Assembly: GCF_017309385.1 (NCBI RefSeq)
Contig: NZ_JAFJMJ010000001.1
Span: 3,844,001 to 3,908,000 of the forward strand
Origin: Amycolatopsis sp. 195334CR
Lineage (GTDB): Bacteria; Actinomycetota; Actinomycetes; Mycobacteriales; Pseudonocardiaceae
Direction of reading: 5' to 3'
Length of the DNA stretch: 64,000 nucleotides
Part shown: in pieces, positions 17,362 to 26,527 of the stretch
How positions within the stretch are numbered: the first letter of the stretch is position 1
Layout of the letters: every line of letters begins with the position of its first letter
Position numbers and translations under genes: made by a program
The notes under the pieces: model-generated
What the model was told of the DNA's origin: nothing
Seen by the model: only the letters and a program-made list of their open reading frames with translations
Database searches by the model: none

Positions 17362-18464
17362 CTGACCTCGCTTCGACGCTGGAGATCTTCCGTGAGGCCG
17401 CGTCGCGGTCCGACGACACCAACGTGCCCGACGACCAGGCGCTGATCGAACTGCGCAAGTCGGGCCTGCTCGCCACCGCCGTGCCCGCCCAGTACGGCGG
17501 CAGTGGCGCGGACACCGTGGAGCTGAACGAGCTCGTCTCGAAGGTCGCCGAGGTCAACCCCTCGATGTCGATCATCATGTTCCAGCACTTCGCGGTGTGC
17601 GCGCGGATCAATGAGTGGGGCACGGCGGAGCAGAAGGCGCTGTGGCTGCCGTCGATGGCCACCGGGGACACGCTCGGTGCCTCGGCGTGGAGCGAAACCG
17701 GGGCGGGCGCGGCGAAGAAGAACCTGGCCACCTCGGCCGAGCGCATCGAGGACGGGCGCTGGCTGCTGAACGGCGCCAAGTCGTTCACCACCGGCGCCGG
17801 CGTCGCCGACATCTACCTGGTGCTGGTCGGCACCTCCGACGGTGCCGAGCAGGAACAGGACACGACCAACGTCTACGGTTCCGCCGGGCAGACCTTCTTC
17901 CTGGTGCGCAAGGAGAACGAGGGCCTGATCGCGAACCTCGGGCTGGAGCTGGCCGGGATGCGCGGGTCGGCAACCGGGTTCGTCTCGCTCAAGGACTGCG
18001 TGGTCTCCGACGACGACCGGCTCGGGCCGGTCGGGCACGCGCCGGCGATCATCGCCGGGGTGCGGCAGTCGGGTGCCACGCTCGGCGCGGTCTCGGTCGG
18101 CGTGGCGAAGGCCGCGCTCGACGTGGCGCTCGCGCACTTCACCAAAACCGGGGCGCTGGAGGCGCCGACCGTCCGGCACCGGGTGACCGAGCTGAGCGTC
18201 CAGGTCGAGGCGGCCCGCGCGATCGTCGCCTTCGCCGGGACCCGCCGCGGGGAGGACCCCGGCGCGGTCACCTTGCGCAGCAAGCTGTTCGCCTCGGTCA
18301 CCGCCGAGCACGTGTGCTTCGAGGTGGCCCGCATGCTCGGTTCCGCCGCGTACCTGGTGAACCACCAGCTGAACCGGCTGATCTCCGACGCCAGGGCGGT
18401 GGCGCTGATGGGTCCGACGAACGAACTCTGCCGAGAGCTGGTGTCCGCGTCATGGGTGAAGTGA
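17337..18464 (+). CDS. Acyl-CoA dehydrogenase-fold flavoenzyme
   Basis: I start at the ATG at 17337 because AGGAG sits 7 nt upstream; an in-frame ATG at 17358 also exists. The 375-residue product overlaps the PrpF-like gene by 25 nt. It has the acyl-CoA dehydrogenase layout: N-terminal helices with PAQYGGSGAD, a middle SAWSETGAGAAKKN and WLLNGAKSFTTGAGVAD beta domain, and a C-terminal helical bundle ending DARAVALMGPTNELCREL. The typical C-terminal IYEGT catalytic segment is changed to GPTNEL, so it may act as an oxidase, monooxygenase or dehydrogenase on a non-CoA substrate. The next gene overlaps it by 13 nt. Confidence 0.78.
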   Translation: MPVGVSSMTDLASTLEIFREAASRSDDTNVPDDQALIELRKSGLLATAVPAQYGGSGADTVELNELVSKVAEVNPSMSIIMFQHFAVCARINEWGTAEQKALWLPSMATGDTLGASAWSETGAGAAKKNLATSAERIEDGRWLLNGAKSFTTGAGVADIYLVLVGTSDGAEQEQDTTNVYGSAGQTFFLVRKENEGLIANLGLELAGMRGSATGFVSLKDCVVSDDDRLGPVGHAPAIIAGVRQSGATLGAVSVGVAKAALDVALAHFTKTGALEAPTVRHRVTELSVQVEAARAIVAFAGTRRGEDPGAVTLRSKLFASVTAEHVCFEVARMLGSAAYLVNHQLNRLISDARAVALMGPTNELCRELVSASWVK

Positions 18465-19813
18465 AGTCCGACCTGGTGATCACCGGCGGCCGCGTGGTCA
18501 CCCCGGACGGGGTGCGCGCCGCGGCCGTCGTCGTCGACGGCGGCCGGATCACCGCGGTCACCGAGAACCCGCCCGCCGCCGAGTCCACTGTGGACGCGAA
18601 GGGCGCCTACGTGCTGCCCGGGCTGATCGACACGCACGTGCACTTCCGCACGCCCGGCCTGCTGCACAAGGAGGACTGGGCACACGGCAGCCGCGCGGCG
18701 GTGGCCGGCGGGGTGACCACGGTGATGGACATGCCGAACACCATCCCGCCCACGCTGGACCCGGAGACCGTGGTCGCCAAGGCGGAGCTGGTGCGCGGCA
18801 ACTCGCTGGTGGACTACCGCTTCCACATCGGCGCCGACCCCGAGCGCCCCGAGGTGCTGGCCGGGCTCGACCCCGAGATCGCGGTCAGCGCCAAGGTGTT
18901 CATGGCCGGGCACCACACCGCGCCGACCGTGGTCCGCGACCCGGCGGCGCTGGAGAAGATCTTCGCCACCGCCGCGGGCAGCGACCTGCAGCTGGTGCTG
19001 CACGCCGAGGACGACTCGCTGTTCGAACTGCTCGACCAGTGGCAGGGCCCGCCGGTCTCCTACGCCGAGTACGAGCAGCGCCGCCCGCGCAGCGGCGGGA
19101 TCGCCGCCGTGGCCAGGGTGCTGGAACTGGTCCGCCGGTACGGCACCAAGGCGCACATCCTGCACCTGTCCAGCCGCGAGGAGGCCGACCTGGTGTGCGC
19201 GGCCAAGGCCGCCGGGCTCCCGGTCACCTTCGAGGTCACCGGGCACCACCTGTCCTTCACCGACTCGGACACCTGCCGCGGTGGCGCGCGGACCCGGCTC
19301 TCGCCGTCGATCCGCGCCCAGGCCGACCAGGACCGGTTGTGGGAAGCGGTGCGCGCGGGGGAGGTCGCCAGCATCGGCAGCGACCACGCCCCGCACACCG
19401 TCGAGGAGAAGACCCGCTCGGTCGCCGACTCGCCGCCCGGCCTGCCCGGGGTCCAGGAGCTGGGCACCGCGGTGTGGACCGGGATGCGCCGCCGGTTCGA
19501 CGAGCCCGAGGACGTTTCGGCGGCCCGGCTCGCGTCCGTGCTCTCGGCGAAGCCCGCCGAGCTGTTCCGGTTGGCGGGCAAGGGAAGGATCGAGCCGGGG
19601 GCGGACGCCGACTTCGCCATCTTCGACCCCGCCGAGACCTGGATGCTCTCGGCGCACCACGTCTACGCGAAGTGCGGCTGGTCGGCCTACGAGGGCTGGA
19701 CCATGTCGGGCCGCGTGCGCCGGACGATCCGCGGCGGCCGGGTGGTCTGGGACGCCGCCACCGGCACCTTCGGCGAACCCGATGGACGGTGGCTCACCGG
19801 GAGGGAAGCCTGA
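18452..19813 (+). CDS. Cyclic amidohydrolase (dihydroorotase/allantoinase/hydantoinase-like)
   Basis: The protein has 453 residues with the full binuclear amidohydrolase site: His62 and His64 in DTHVHFRTPG, a carboxylated-lysine candidate Lys148 in VSAKVFMAGH, His184 in LVLHAED, a later HLSS histidine, and GSDHAPH for the catalytic aspartate. These enzymes open or close cyclic amides, imides or ureides (dihydroorotate, allantoin, hydantoins). An intact active site in an operon with ATP-grasp ligases suggests handling of a cyclic ureide or imide intermediate. It overlaps both neighbours (13 nt upstream, 1 nt downstream). A primary pyrimidine gene is less likely, because no pyr genes accompany it. 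Confidence 0.85.
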   Translation: MGEVKSDLVITGGRVVTPDGVRAAAVVVDGGRITAVTENPPAAESTVDAKGAYVLPGLIDTHVHFRTPGLLHKEDWAHGSRAAVAGGVTTVMDMPNTIPPTLDPETVVAKAELVRGNSLVDYRFHIGADPERPEVLAGLDPEIAVSAKVFMAGHHTAPTVVRDPAALEKIFATAAGSDLQLVLHAEDDSLFELLDQWQGPPVSYAEYEQRRPRSGGIAAVARVLELVRRYGTKAHILHLSSREEADLVCAAKAAGLPVTFEVTGHHLSFTDSDTCRGGARTRLSPSIRAQADQDRLWEAVRAGEVASIGSDHAPHTVEEKTRSVADSPPGLPGVQELGTAVWTGMRRRFDEPEDVSAARLASVLSAKPAELFRLAGKGRIEPGADADFAIFDPAETWMLSAHHVYAKCGWSAYEGWTMSGRVRRTIRGGRVVWDAATGTFGEPDGRWLTGREA

Positions 19814-21090
19814 TGTTCGAGGGCATGAACCGCAACATCAAGATCCGCATCGGCGTCGGCTTCGTCCAGCGGTTCCTGGACGTCATGCTGATCCCGCTGA
19901 TGGTGATCTACTTCTCCCAGCTCTACGGCGCGGCCACGGCCGGCGTGCTGACCATGGTCGCCGCCGCGGTGGCGATCGGCTGCACCTTCCTCGGCGGGCA
20001 CCTCTCGGACGTCCGCGGCCGACGCAGCACCCTGCTCGTCGGCGAGGTCGGCAGCCTGGTCGCGTTCGTCGGCATGGCGCTGGCGAACTCGGTGTGGGAG
20101 TCCGGGATCGCGGTCTACCTCTTCTACCTGGCCAACACCGGGCTGATCGCGATCGTGCGGCCGGCCAGCGACGCGATGGTCATCGACGCGTCCGAGCCGG
20201 AGATCCGCAAGGCGGTCTACGCGGTCATCTACTGGTCCACCAACGTGGCCTTCGTGGTCGGCGCGCTGGTCGGCGCCTTCCTGTACAACAGCCTCAACGA
20301 ACTGATGTGGGCCGCGGCGGCGGCCACCGCGGTGGTCGCGGTGGTCACCTGGTTCTGGGTGTCGGAGACCAAACCGGAGGACTCCGGCGAGCCCGCACCC
20401 CAGCGCAACTGGCTCGTCTCGATGCTGCGCGGGTACGTGGACGTGCTCAAGGACCGCGTGTTCGCCAAGCTGTTCTGGGGCATCCTGCTGTTCACCTGCG
20501 TGCAGGTGCAGCTGTCGTCGTACATCGCGGTCCGGCTGGCCGAGGAGTTCACCCCGCAGCGGCTGTTCGACCTCGGGTTCTGGCAGCTCGACGTGGACGG
20601 CGTGAACATGTTCGGCATCCTGCGCTCGATCAGCTGCTTCCTGGTGGTGTGCCTGGCCCTCTACGCCCGCAAGGCGCTCGCGAAGACGAGCGACGGCAAG
20701 CAGCAGACGGCGGGCACGCTGATGTTCACCGCCGGCTACATGACGGTGGCGGTGGCCAACGACCCGTGGGTGCTGATCGCCGCGGCCGCGGTGTTCGCCC
20801 TCGGGGAGATCGTCTGCTCGCCGTCGCGGCAGGCGCTGCTCGCCGACGTGGTGCACCCCGGCGCGCGCAGCAAGTACATGGCGGTCTACCAGTTGCAGTT
20901 CCGCATCGCGCTGGTGGTGGGCCCGCTGTTCATCACCCTGGGCACGCAGGTGTCGTCGGTGGTGATCAGCCTGCTCTACGGCGTGTTCGGGATCGCCTCG
21001 CTCTTCCTCGTCCAGCTGACGATCCGGGACCGGGACGCGGGCCGCGCGGCCGGTGCCGAGGCCCCGCTCGCCACCGCGGGCAAGAACTAA
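19813..21090 (+). CDS. MFS transporter
   Basis: This 425-residue protein has about 12 hydrophobic segments and the MFS motif A as GGHLSDVRGRRSTLL between helices 2 and 3. It starts on the last base of the amidohydrolase stop (TGATG). It belongs to a different MFS type from the 14-helix pump at 14451, with sugar/drug-H+ antiporter-like features. Because it lies in the middle of a biosynthetic operon, it may export the operon's product or import a precursor. The C-terminal tail is Arg/Ala-rich and probably cytosolic. Confidence 0.85.
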   Translation: MFEGMNRNIKIRIGVGFVQRFLDVMLIPLMVIYFSQLYGAATAGVLTMVAAAVAIGCTFLGGHLSDVRGRRSTLLVGEVGSLVAFVGMALANSVWESGIAVYLFYLANTGLIAIVRPASDAMVIDASEPEIRKAVYAVIYWSTNVAFVVGALVGAFLYNSLNELMWAAAAATAVVAVVTWFWVSETKPEDSGEPAPQRNWLVSMLRGYVDVLKDRVFAKLFWGILLFTCVQVQLSSYIAVRLAEEFTPQRLFDLGFWQLDVDGVNMFGILRSISCFLVVCLALYARKALAKTSDGKQQTAGTLMFTAGYMTVAVANDPWVLIAAAAVFALGEIVCSPSRQALLADVVHPGARSKYMAVYQLQFRIALVVGPLFITLGTQVSSVVISLLYGVFGIASLFLVQLTIRDRDAGRAAGAEAPLATAGKN

Positions 21091-21102
21091 GGAGAGCGAA
21101 CG

Positions 21103-22344
21103 GTGACCCCCGAGAACACGGTGCTGCTCGTCGGCGCCACGGTGAAGGTGCTGGATGCGGCCAGGGCACACGGGCTGTCGGTCATCCTGATCCAGCACCA
21201 GAACAAGTTCACCCCGCAGCAGGCGGACCTGGCCGACATCACGCTGATCGCCGACTTCACCGACTGGGCCGCGGTCCGCCCGCACGCCGAGGCGGCCTAC
21301 GAGCGCTGGGGCTACGCCACCGCGATCGGGCTGACCGATCCGGCACTGGACGCGGCGGCGCGGATCAACGACCTGTTCGGCCTGCCCGGCACCAGCTACC
21401 AGGTTTCCCGGCTGCTGCAGGACAAGTACCAGATGCGGCAGCGCCTGGCCGAGGCCGGGACGGCCACGGCGATCGGCGCGCGGCTGATGGCGGACAAGCA
21501 GAGCCTGCTCGAGTTCGGCGCGGAGTTCGGCTACCCGTTCGTCGCCAAGCCGACCGACACCGCGGCCAGCCTCGGCGTCTTCCGCGTCGACACGCCGTCC
21601 GATGTGGACGGTGTGTGGCGGGAGCTGGAGGCGCTGCGCGGTGGCCCGGCACCCGGCTGCGGCGGACTGTTCACCGTGCGGGACGTGCTCATGGAGGAGT
21701 ACGCCGACGGGCCGGAGTTCAGCGTCGAGTCGTTCAGCTTCGGCGGGCGGCACGTGGTCGTCTCGGTGACCGAGAAGACCACCGGGGCCGGGCACTTCGC
21801 CGAACTGGGCCACACCGTGCCCGCGCGGATCGACCGGTTCCGGGAGAACCGGATCGTCGGTGCCACCCAGGAGTTCCTGGACGCGGTCGGGCTGACCGAT
21901 GGCCCGAGCCACACCGAGATCCGGTTCGGCAGGCGCGGGCCGGTGGTGATCGAGTCGCACAACCGGATCGGCGGTGACCGCATCCACGACCTGGTCGAGG
22001 CGGTCTACGGCATCGACCTGACCTACTACGCGGTGGGCTGGCCGTTCGGCCTGGTCGACGAGCTGCGCGACCGGCCGAAGCCGGTCGGCGGCGCGGCGGT
22101 GCGCTTCGTCGAGGCGACCGAAGGCACCGTCGTCGCGATCGACGGCCTGGACGAACTGCGGACCCGGCCCGAGGTGATCGCCGCCGACGCGCTGGTGTCG
22201 GTGGGCGACCAGGTGCGCGCGGCGCGGGACAACAACGACCGGCTCGCGCTGGTCGCGGCGACCGGCCCGACCGGCGACGCCGCGGTGAAGCTCTGCGAGG
22301 AACTGATCGAGAACACCCTGCGGATCCAGGTGGTGCCGAAATGA
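21103..22344 (+). CDS. ATP-grasp carboxylate-amine ligase 1
   Basis: GTG start with AAGGAGAG 6-8 nt upstream; 413 residues. The N-terminal Rossmann-like part (VLLVGATVKVLDAARAHG) is followed by the ATP-grasp fold: GYPFVAKPTDTAASLGVF carries the ATP-binding lysine, MEEYADGPEFSVESFSFGG lies in the second half, and ESHNRIGGDRI carries metal-binding Glu/Asn plus the RxGG element. This is the BacD/L-amino-acid-ligase-like group that forms amide bonds via acyl phosphates. Two more ATP-grasp-type genes follow with 4-nt overlaps, so the three products may form a complex or act in series. Substrates unknown. Confidence 0.85.
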   Translation: MTPENTVLLVGATVKVLDAARAHGLSVILIQHQNKFTPQQADLADITLIADFTDWAAVRPHAEAAYERWGYATAIGLTDPALDAAARINDLFGLPGTSYQVSRLLQDKYQMRQRLAEAGTATAIGARLMADKQSLLEFGAEFGYPFVAKPTDTAASLGVFRVDTPSDVDGVWRELEALRGGPAPGCGGLFTVRDVLMEEYADGPEFSVESFSFGGRHVVVSVTEKTTGAGHFAELGHTVPARIDRFRENRIVGATQEFLDAVGLTDGPSHTEIRFGRRGPVVIESHNRIGGDRIHDLVEAVYGIDLTYYAVGWPFGLVDELRDRPKPVGGAAVRFVEATEGTVVAIDGLDELRTRPEVIAADALVSVGDQVRAARDNNDRLALVAATGPTGDAAVKLCEELIENTLRIQVVPK

Positions 22345-23162
22345 CGATCGTGATCTTGGACGGATTCCCCGGTCCGCTGCCGCCGTACGCGGACTGGCTG
22401 CGCGACAGCGGCAAGGAACTGCTGCTGGTCACCGGCCGCGCCCGGGACGAGGTCGGTGAGGGCTACGACCGCGTCGAGGTGGTCGAGGGGTACGCGAACT
22501 CCCCGGCGGTGGACCGGTTCCTGCTGAACCTGGGACAGCGCACCGAACTGTCGGCGATCGTCGCGACCGAGACGCCGGACCTGATCCGCGGCGGTGCGTT
22601 GCGCGACTACTTCGGCATCGCCGGGCAGAGCCGCGACGACGCCGTGGTGCTCGCCGATCCGGTCGCCGTGCGCGAGCGGCTGGCCGAAGCCGGCGTGCCG
22701 GTGCTCGGGTGCGCGCCGGTGCTGCGGATCACCGACGTCTACGCGGCGGCCGCGAAGTTCGGCTACCCGGTGCGGATCCGCGAGCGCAAGATCGCCGGTC
22801 ACCCGACCGCCGCGGTGCTCAACGACGAGGGCGAGGTGCGCATCTACACCCAGGGCGGGCTCACCCCGGACCTGATCTCGGTGCCCAGCCTGTTCGCCGA
22901 ACCGTGGGTCAACGGCGAGCGGCACCGGGTGGTCGCGCCGATCGCGGCCGACGCCGGTGAGCGCCCGGAGCTGGTGTCCATTGTGGAGGCGGCGCTGGCC
23001 GCGCTCCCGGTGGTGCCCGGTCAGCCGTACGCGGTCGAGGTGGTGCACACCACCGACGGCCGCTGGCTGGTGGACGGGGTCGGCGCGGAGACGGCCGACG
23101 AGGACGAGCACCGGACGGCCGTCCGCGTGCAGGCGGGGCTTGAGACAGGAGTGAAGCGATGA
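22341..23162 (+). CDS. Small, degenerate ATP-grasp-like protein
   Basis: With 273 residues this is much shorter than its neighbours. It has the same layout in miniature: an N-terminal Rossmann-like part (MTIVILDGFPGPLPPYADWL), a middle resembling the ATP-grasp entry (LRITDVYAAAAKFGYPVRI), and a C-terminal strand set (YAVEVVHTTDGRWLVDGVG). The ATP-binding lysine position is occupied by Arg (PVRIRERKIAG), and the Glu/Asn metal ligands of the ENxRxGG element are missing. It is probably a noncatalytic paralogue that partners one of the flanking ATP-grasp enzymes, with which it overlaps by 4 nt on each side. The homology is inferred from layout and not from strong motifs. Confidence 0.6.
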   Translation: MTIVILDGFPGPLPPYADWLRDSGKELLLVTGRARDEVGEGYDRVEVVEGYANSPAVDRFLLNLGQRTELSAIVATETPDLIRGGALRDYFGIAGQSRDDAVVLADPVAVRERLAEAGVPVLGCAPVLRITDVYAAAAKFGYPVRIRERKIAGHPTAAVLNDEGEVRIYTQGGLTPDLISVPSLFAEPWVNGERHRVVAPIAADAGERPELVSIVEAALAALPVVPGQPYAVEVVHTTDGRWLVDGVGAETADEDEHRTAVRVQAGLETGVKR

Positions 23163-24415
23163 CCGTCCTTGTGCTGCACCACCGCAGTTCGCTCGCGGCC
23201 TGCCCGTACCCGCAGTGGCTGGCCGGGTACGACGGCGACGTGGTGCTGATCGCCTCGCGCGAGCACCTCGGCTGGGTGGGGGAGGACCTGCCGACCGGGG
23301 ACGACCACGGTTACCGGCACATGGAGGCCATCGACGACTACGAGGTCGGCGGGGTGCTGGAGGAGCGCGTGCTGGAGCTGGCGCGCAAGTACGACGTCAA
23401 GCACATCTTCACCTTCCAGGAACACGACATGGAGCGCGCGGCGCAGCTGCGTGAGCTGCTCGGGTTGCCCGGCACGACGCTGGAGAACGCGATCCCGTTC
23501 CGCAACAAGCTGGTGATGAAGCAGGTCGTCGAGGCGGCGGGCATCGAGGTCGCGCCGCACGCGCCCGTCGAGTGCGCGGCGGACCTGCTGGTGTTCGCCG
23601 AGCGGCACGGGTTCCCGGTCGTCGTCAAGCCGCGTGATGGCGCGGGTTCGATCGGCGTGAAGGTGCTGAACGACGCCGCCGAGCTGGACGCCTTCCTCGA
23701 CGAGGACCTCGACATCTACGGTCCGCTGCAGTCGAACCTGATGGTGGAGGCGTTCGTCCCCGGCTCGATGGCGCACGTCGACGGGCTGGTGGTCGACGGC
23801 GAGGTGGTCTTCTCCTGGCCGTCGCAGTACCTGTTCCAGCTGGCCTCGTTCAAGGAGGAGCGCGGCGGCAGGCACGACGTCACGATGGACCGGGACGACC
23901 CGCTCGCCCAGCGCATGATCGACTTCGTGGACCGGGTGATCGAGGCGCTGCCCTCGCCGCCGAACTTCGTGTTCCACTGCGAGGTCTTCCGCACGCCGGA
24001 CGACCGGCTGGTGCTGTGCGAGATCGCCGGGCGCACCGGTGGCGCGCAGACCCGCGCGGTGATCCAGACGCTGTTCGGCGTCGAGCTGAACGAGTGCTGG
24101 CTGCGCGCCGACGTCGGCCTGCCGCTGCCGGTTTCCGCGGCCGAGGGGCGGTTGCAGCCGGCCAAGATGACCGGGCAACTGGTGCTCGGCAAGCGGCCGG
24201 GCAAGGTGCTCGCGGTGCGCGGCGAGCCGCCGTTCGACTGGGTCGAGCGGCAGAAGGTCTTCGTCGAGGTCGGCGAGGTCATGCCGGTGCCGCGGTACTC
24301 GGCCGACTTCATGGCCGCGTACCTGGTCTCCGGGCCGGACCGCGCGACCGTGCAGAACCGGCTGAACGAGCTGGAGACGTGGTTCTTCGACGGTCTGGTG
24401 CTCGGTGATGAGTGA
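23159..24415 (+). CDS. ATP-grasp carboxylate-amine ligase 2
   Basis: The protein has 418 residues. The ATP-grasp core is clear: VKPRDGAGSIGVKVLND (nucleotide lysine and glycine-rich loop), MVEAFVPGSMAHVDGLVVDG (hinge and second lobe), and CEIAGRTGGAQTRAV (metal/ATP ligands and RxGG). The N-terminal domain begins MTVLVLHHRSS. It belongs with peptide-type ATP-grasp ligases using free carboxylates. It begins 4 nt inside the upstream paralogue and its stop overlaps the FAD hydroxylase start, so expression is coupled. With ligase 1 it could build two successive amide bonds. Confidence 0.85.
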   Translation: MTVLVLHHRSSLAACPYPQWLAGYDGDVVLIASREHLGWVGEDLPTGDDHGYRHMEAIDDYEVGGVLEERVLELARKYDVKHIFTFQEHDMERAAQLRELLGLPGTTLENAIPFRNKLVMKQVVEAAGIEVAPHAPVECAADLLVFAERHGFPVVVKPRDGAGSIGVKVLNDAAELDAFLDEDLDIYGPLQSNLMVEAFVPGSMAHVDGLVVDGEVVFSWPSQYLFQLASFKEERGGRHDVTMDRDDPLAQRMIDFVDRVIEALPSPPNFVFHCEVFRTPDDRLVLCEIAGRTGGAQTRAVIQTLFGVELNECWLRADVGLPLPVSAAEGRLQPAKMTGQLVLGKRPGKVLAVRGEPPFDWVERQKVFVEVGEVMPVPRYSADFMAAYLVSGPDRATVQNRLNELETWFFDGLVLGDE

Positions 24416-25538
24416 GCGCAGAGTGGTGGTCGCCGGTGGTGGCATCGGCGGCCTCGCACTGAGCATCGGCCTGTCACGCGCGGGGTTCGGCGTGACGGTG
24501 GTCGAGCGCGCCGACCGGATCGCCGACGTGGGCGCCGGACTGGTGTTGTACCCCAACGGGATCCGCGCGCTGGACACGATCAGCGCGCCGCTCGGCAAGG
24601 CGGTGCGCGCGGCCGGGCACGTGGCCGAACCCGGGGACGTGCGCCCGCACCTGCGCTCCGACGGCGTGCGGTTGTCCGGGGACCCGATCGGGGACCTGGA
24701 GAACCGCTGGGGCACCCCGCACGTGATGCTGCTGCGCTCGGCGTTGCAGAACGCACTGCTGGACGAGGCGCTCGCGGTGGACGTCGACCTGCGCATCGGC
24801 CGTGAGGTGGTGGCGCACCACGACGACGGGTCGCGGGTGGAAGTGTCCCTTTCGGACGGTTCGACGGTGACCGGTGACGTGCTGGTCGGCGCCGACGGCC
24901 TGCGGTCGGGGGTGCGCCGGCGCCTGCTCGGGGAGACGCCGATCCGGTACCGGGGTTACTCCTCGGTGCGCGGGCGGACGGCGACCTCGCACAACTTCCC
25001 GGTCGGGGTGACCGCGGCCGGGCCCGGCATCGACCTCTTCGTCGGCGCGGTCGGCGGCGGTCTGCTGTACTGGACCGCGAAGATCGTGGCACCCCAGGGC
25101 GCCTGGCCCGCGAAGGCGCCGGACGAGGCGCTGGCCGAGCTGCTGGCCGAGATGGCGGACTGGGACCCGGCGCTGCGGGAGCTGGTCGAGACGACCGACA
25201 CCGCCGCGGGCGTGGTGATGACCGACATCGTCGACCGCGACCCGATTCCACAGTGGACGTTCGGCAGGGTGACCCTGCTCGGCGACGCCGTGCACCCGAT
25301 GGCGCCGACCCTTGGCCAGGGCGCGGGCATGGCGCTGGAGGACGCGGCCGTGCTGACCGCGTGCCTGGCCAACGACTCGCTGGCGGACTACGAGCGCGTC
25401 CGCGCGCCGCGGACCCGCGAGATCGTGCTGCTGTCCCGCCGCACCGGCGGGGTGGACTACGAGCGCGCCGTCGAGTTCTCCACCTCGGACGACCAGTTCT
25501 CCCGACTTTTCGGCTGGCAGACAGAAGGAGTGCAGTGA
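24408..25538 (+). CDS. Class A FAD-dependent aromatic hydroxylase
   Basis: I use the ATG at 24408; a GTG codon directly before it (24405) is an equally possible start. The 376-residue protein has the group A flavoprotein signature: AGGGIGGLALSIGLSRAG, an ERA strand end, the DG motif VLVGADGLRSGVRRRLLG, and GDAVHPMAPTLGQGAGMALE for FAD ribityl binding. Size and motifs fit salicylate/6-hydroxynicotinate/kynurenine-type ring hydroxylases. In this operon it may hydroxylate a heteroaromatic or aromatic acid. It overlaps the ATP-grasp gene upstream and shares a base with the cysteine-synthase-like gene downstream. Confidence 0.88.
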   Translation: MSERRVVVAGGGIGGLALSIGLSRAGFGVTVVERADRIADVGAGLVLYPNGIRALDTISAPLGKAVRAAGHVAEPGDVRPHLRSDGVRLSGDPIGDLENRWGTPHVMLLRSALQNALLDEALAVDVDLRIGREVVAHHDDGSRVEVSLSDGSTVTGDVLVGADGLRSGVRRRLLGETPIRYRGYSSVRGRTATSHNFPVGVTAAGPGIDLFVGAVGGGLLYWTAKIVAPQGAWPAKAPDEALAELLAEMADWDPALRELVETTDTAAGVVMTDIVDRDPIPQWTFGRVTLLGDAVHPMAPTLGQGAGMALEDAAVLTACLANDSLADYERVRAPRTREIVLLSRRTGGVDYERAVEFSTSDDQFSRLFGWQTEGVQ

Positions 25539-26512
25539 TGACCGATTCCAAGCTCGGGCCGGGGATCATTTCCGGGCTGGAGGACCTCGTCGGCCGCACG
25601 CCGATGGTGCGGCTGCGGTTGCCCGACGTGCCCGACCACGTGCGGTTGCTGGCCAAGGTGGAGATGCTCAACCCGCTGGCCAGCGTGAAGGACCGCGCCG
25701 CGCTGTGGATGCTCCGCGACGCCGAGCGCACCGGCAAGCTGCCGCTGGACGGCGGCGGCACGGTGGTGGAGGCGTCCTCGGGCAACACCGCGATCTCGCT
25801 GGCCGCGCTGGCCGCGATGCGCGGGCACCGGTGCGTGATCGTGCTGCCGGACAACGCGACCGAGGAGCGCAAGGCGATCCTGCGCGCGTACGGCGCGGAG
25901 CTGGTGCTCGCCGACCACACCCAGGGCCTGCCCGCGGCCATCGCCAAGGCGGCGGGCATCGCGAAGTCCATCCCCGGTTCGTGGTTGTGCGGCCAGGAAG
26001 CCAACCCGGTGAACGTCGAGGCGCACTACCACACCACGGCGCCGGAGATCTGGGAAGCCACCGGCGGCGAGGTCGACGTGGTGGTGTGCGGTGTCGGCAC
26101 CGGCGGCACGCTGACCGGCATCACGAAGTTCATGAAGGAGCGCCGCCGCATCCACACCGTGGCGGTGGAGCCGACCGGTTCGCCGGTGCTGTCCGGTGGT
26201 GAGCGCGGCCCGCACAAGATCCCCGGCATGGGCGGCGGTTTCATCAACCCGGTCACCGACGTCGACTGCATCGACCAGGTGATCACCGTGGCCGACGAGG
26301 CCGCGGCGGACTCGGCCAAGGAGCTGACCCGTTCGCTGGGGTTGTTCGTCGGGGTTTCGTCGGGGGCCGCGGTGCACGCGGCCCGTGTGCTCGCCGCCAG
26401 TGAACGCTGGGCCGGGGCCACCATCGTCACCGTGCTGCCGGACAGCGGTGAGCGGTATCTGTCCATTTGGGAGTCACTGGGGTCGCAGGCACAGCAAGCA
26501 CGCGCCGCCTGA
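25538..26512 (+). CDS. Cysteine-synthase-like PLP enzyme (beta-replacement)
   Basis: The ATG at 25538 has AAGGAG 7 nt upstream and gives 324 residues. Fold type II PLP signatures are present: NPLASVKDRAA with the Schiff-base lysine Lys51, VEASSGNTAISLA (substrate/phosphate loop) and GTGGTLTGITKFMKE. The family couples O-acetyl- or O-phosphoserine with sulfide or another nucleophile. Biosynthetic-cluster versions make beta-substituted alanines (for example 2,3-diaminopropionate precursors or O-ureidoserine). The AhpC/CysE/SbnB-like partners seen in those pathways are absent here. Its operon setting implies a special nonproteinogenic amino acid; the nucleophile cannot be read from sequence. Confidence 0.85.
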   Translation: MTDSKLGPGIISGLEDLVGRTPMVRLRLPDVPDHVRLLAKVEMLNPLASVKDRAALWMLRDAERTGKLPLDGGGTVVEASSGNTAISLAALAAMRGHRCVIVLPDNATEERKAILRAYGAELVLADHTQGLPAAIAKAAGIAKSIPGSWLCGQEANPVNVEAHYHTTAPEIWEATGGEVDVVVCGVGTGGTLTGITKFMKERRRIHTVAVEPTGSPVLSGGERGPHKIPGMGGGFINPVTDVDCIDQVITVADEAAADSAKELTRSLGLFVGVSSGAAVHAARVLAASERWAGATIVTVLPDSGERYLSIWESLGSQAQQARAA

Positions 26513-26527
26513 GGTTGGAGAGCAAGT

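Noticed and set aside
18452..19813. Housekeeping dihydroorotase
   Set aside because: It lies inside a biosynthetic operon with 1-13-nt overlaps and no pyrimidine genes. Family membership is kept but not the primary role.
21103..26512. A 2-azatyrosine pathway as in kedarcidin
   Set aside because: The idea was attractive because of the aminomutase and the ring hydroxylase, but nothing in the sequence identifies the substrate and the apoprotein is not close to that of kedarcidin, so I make no such claim.
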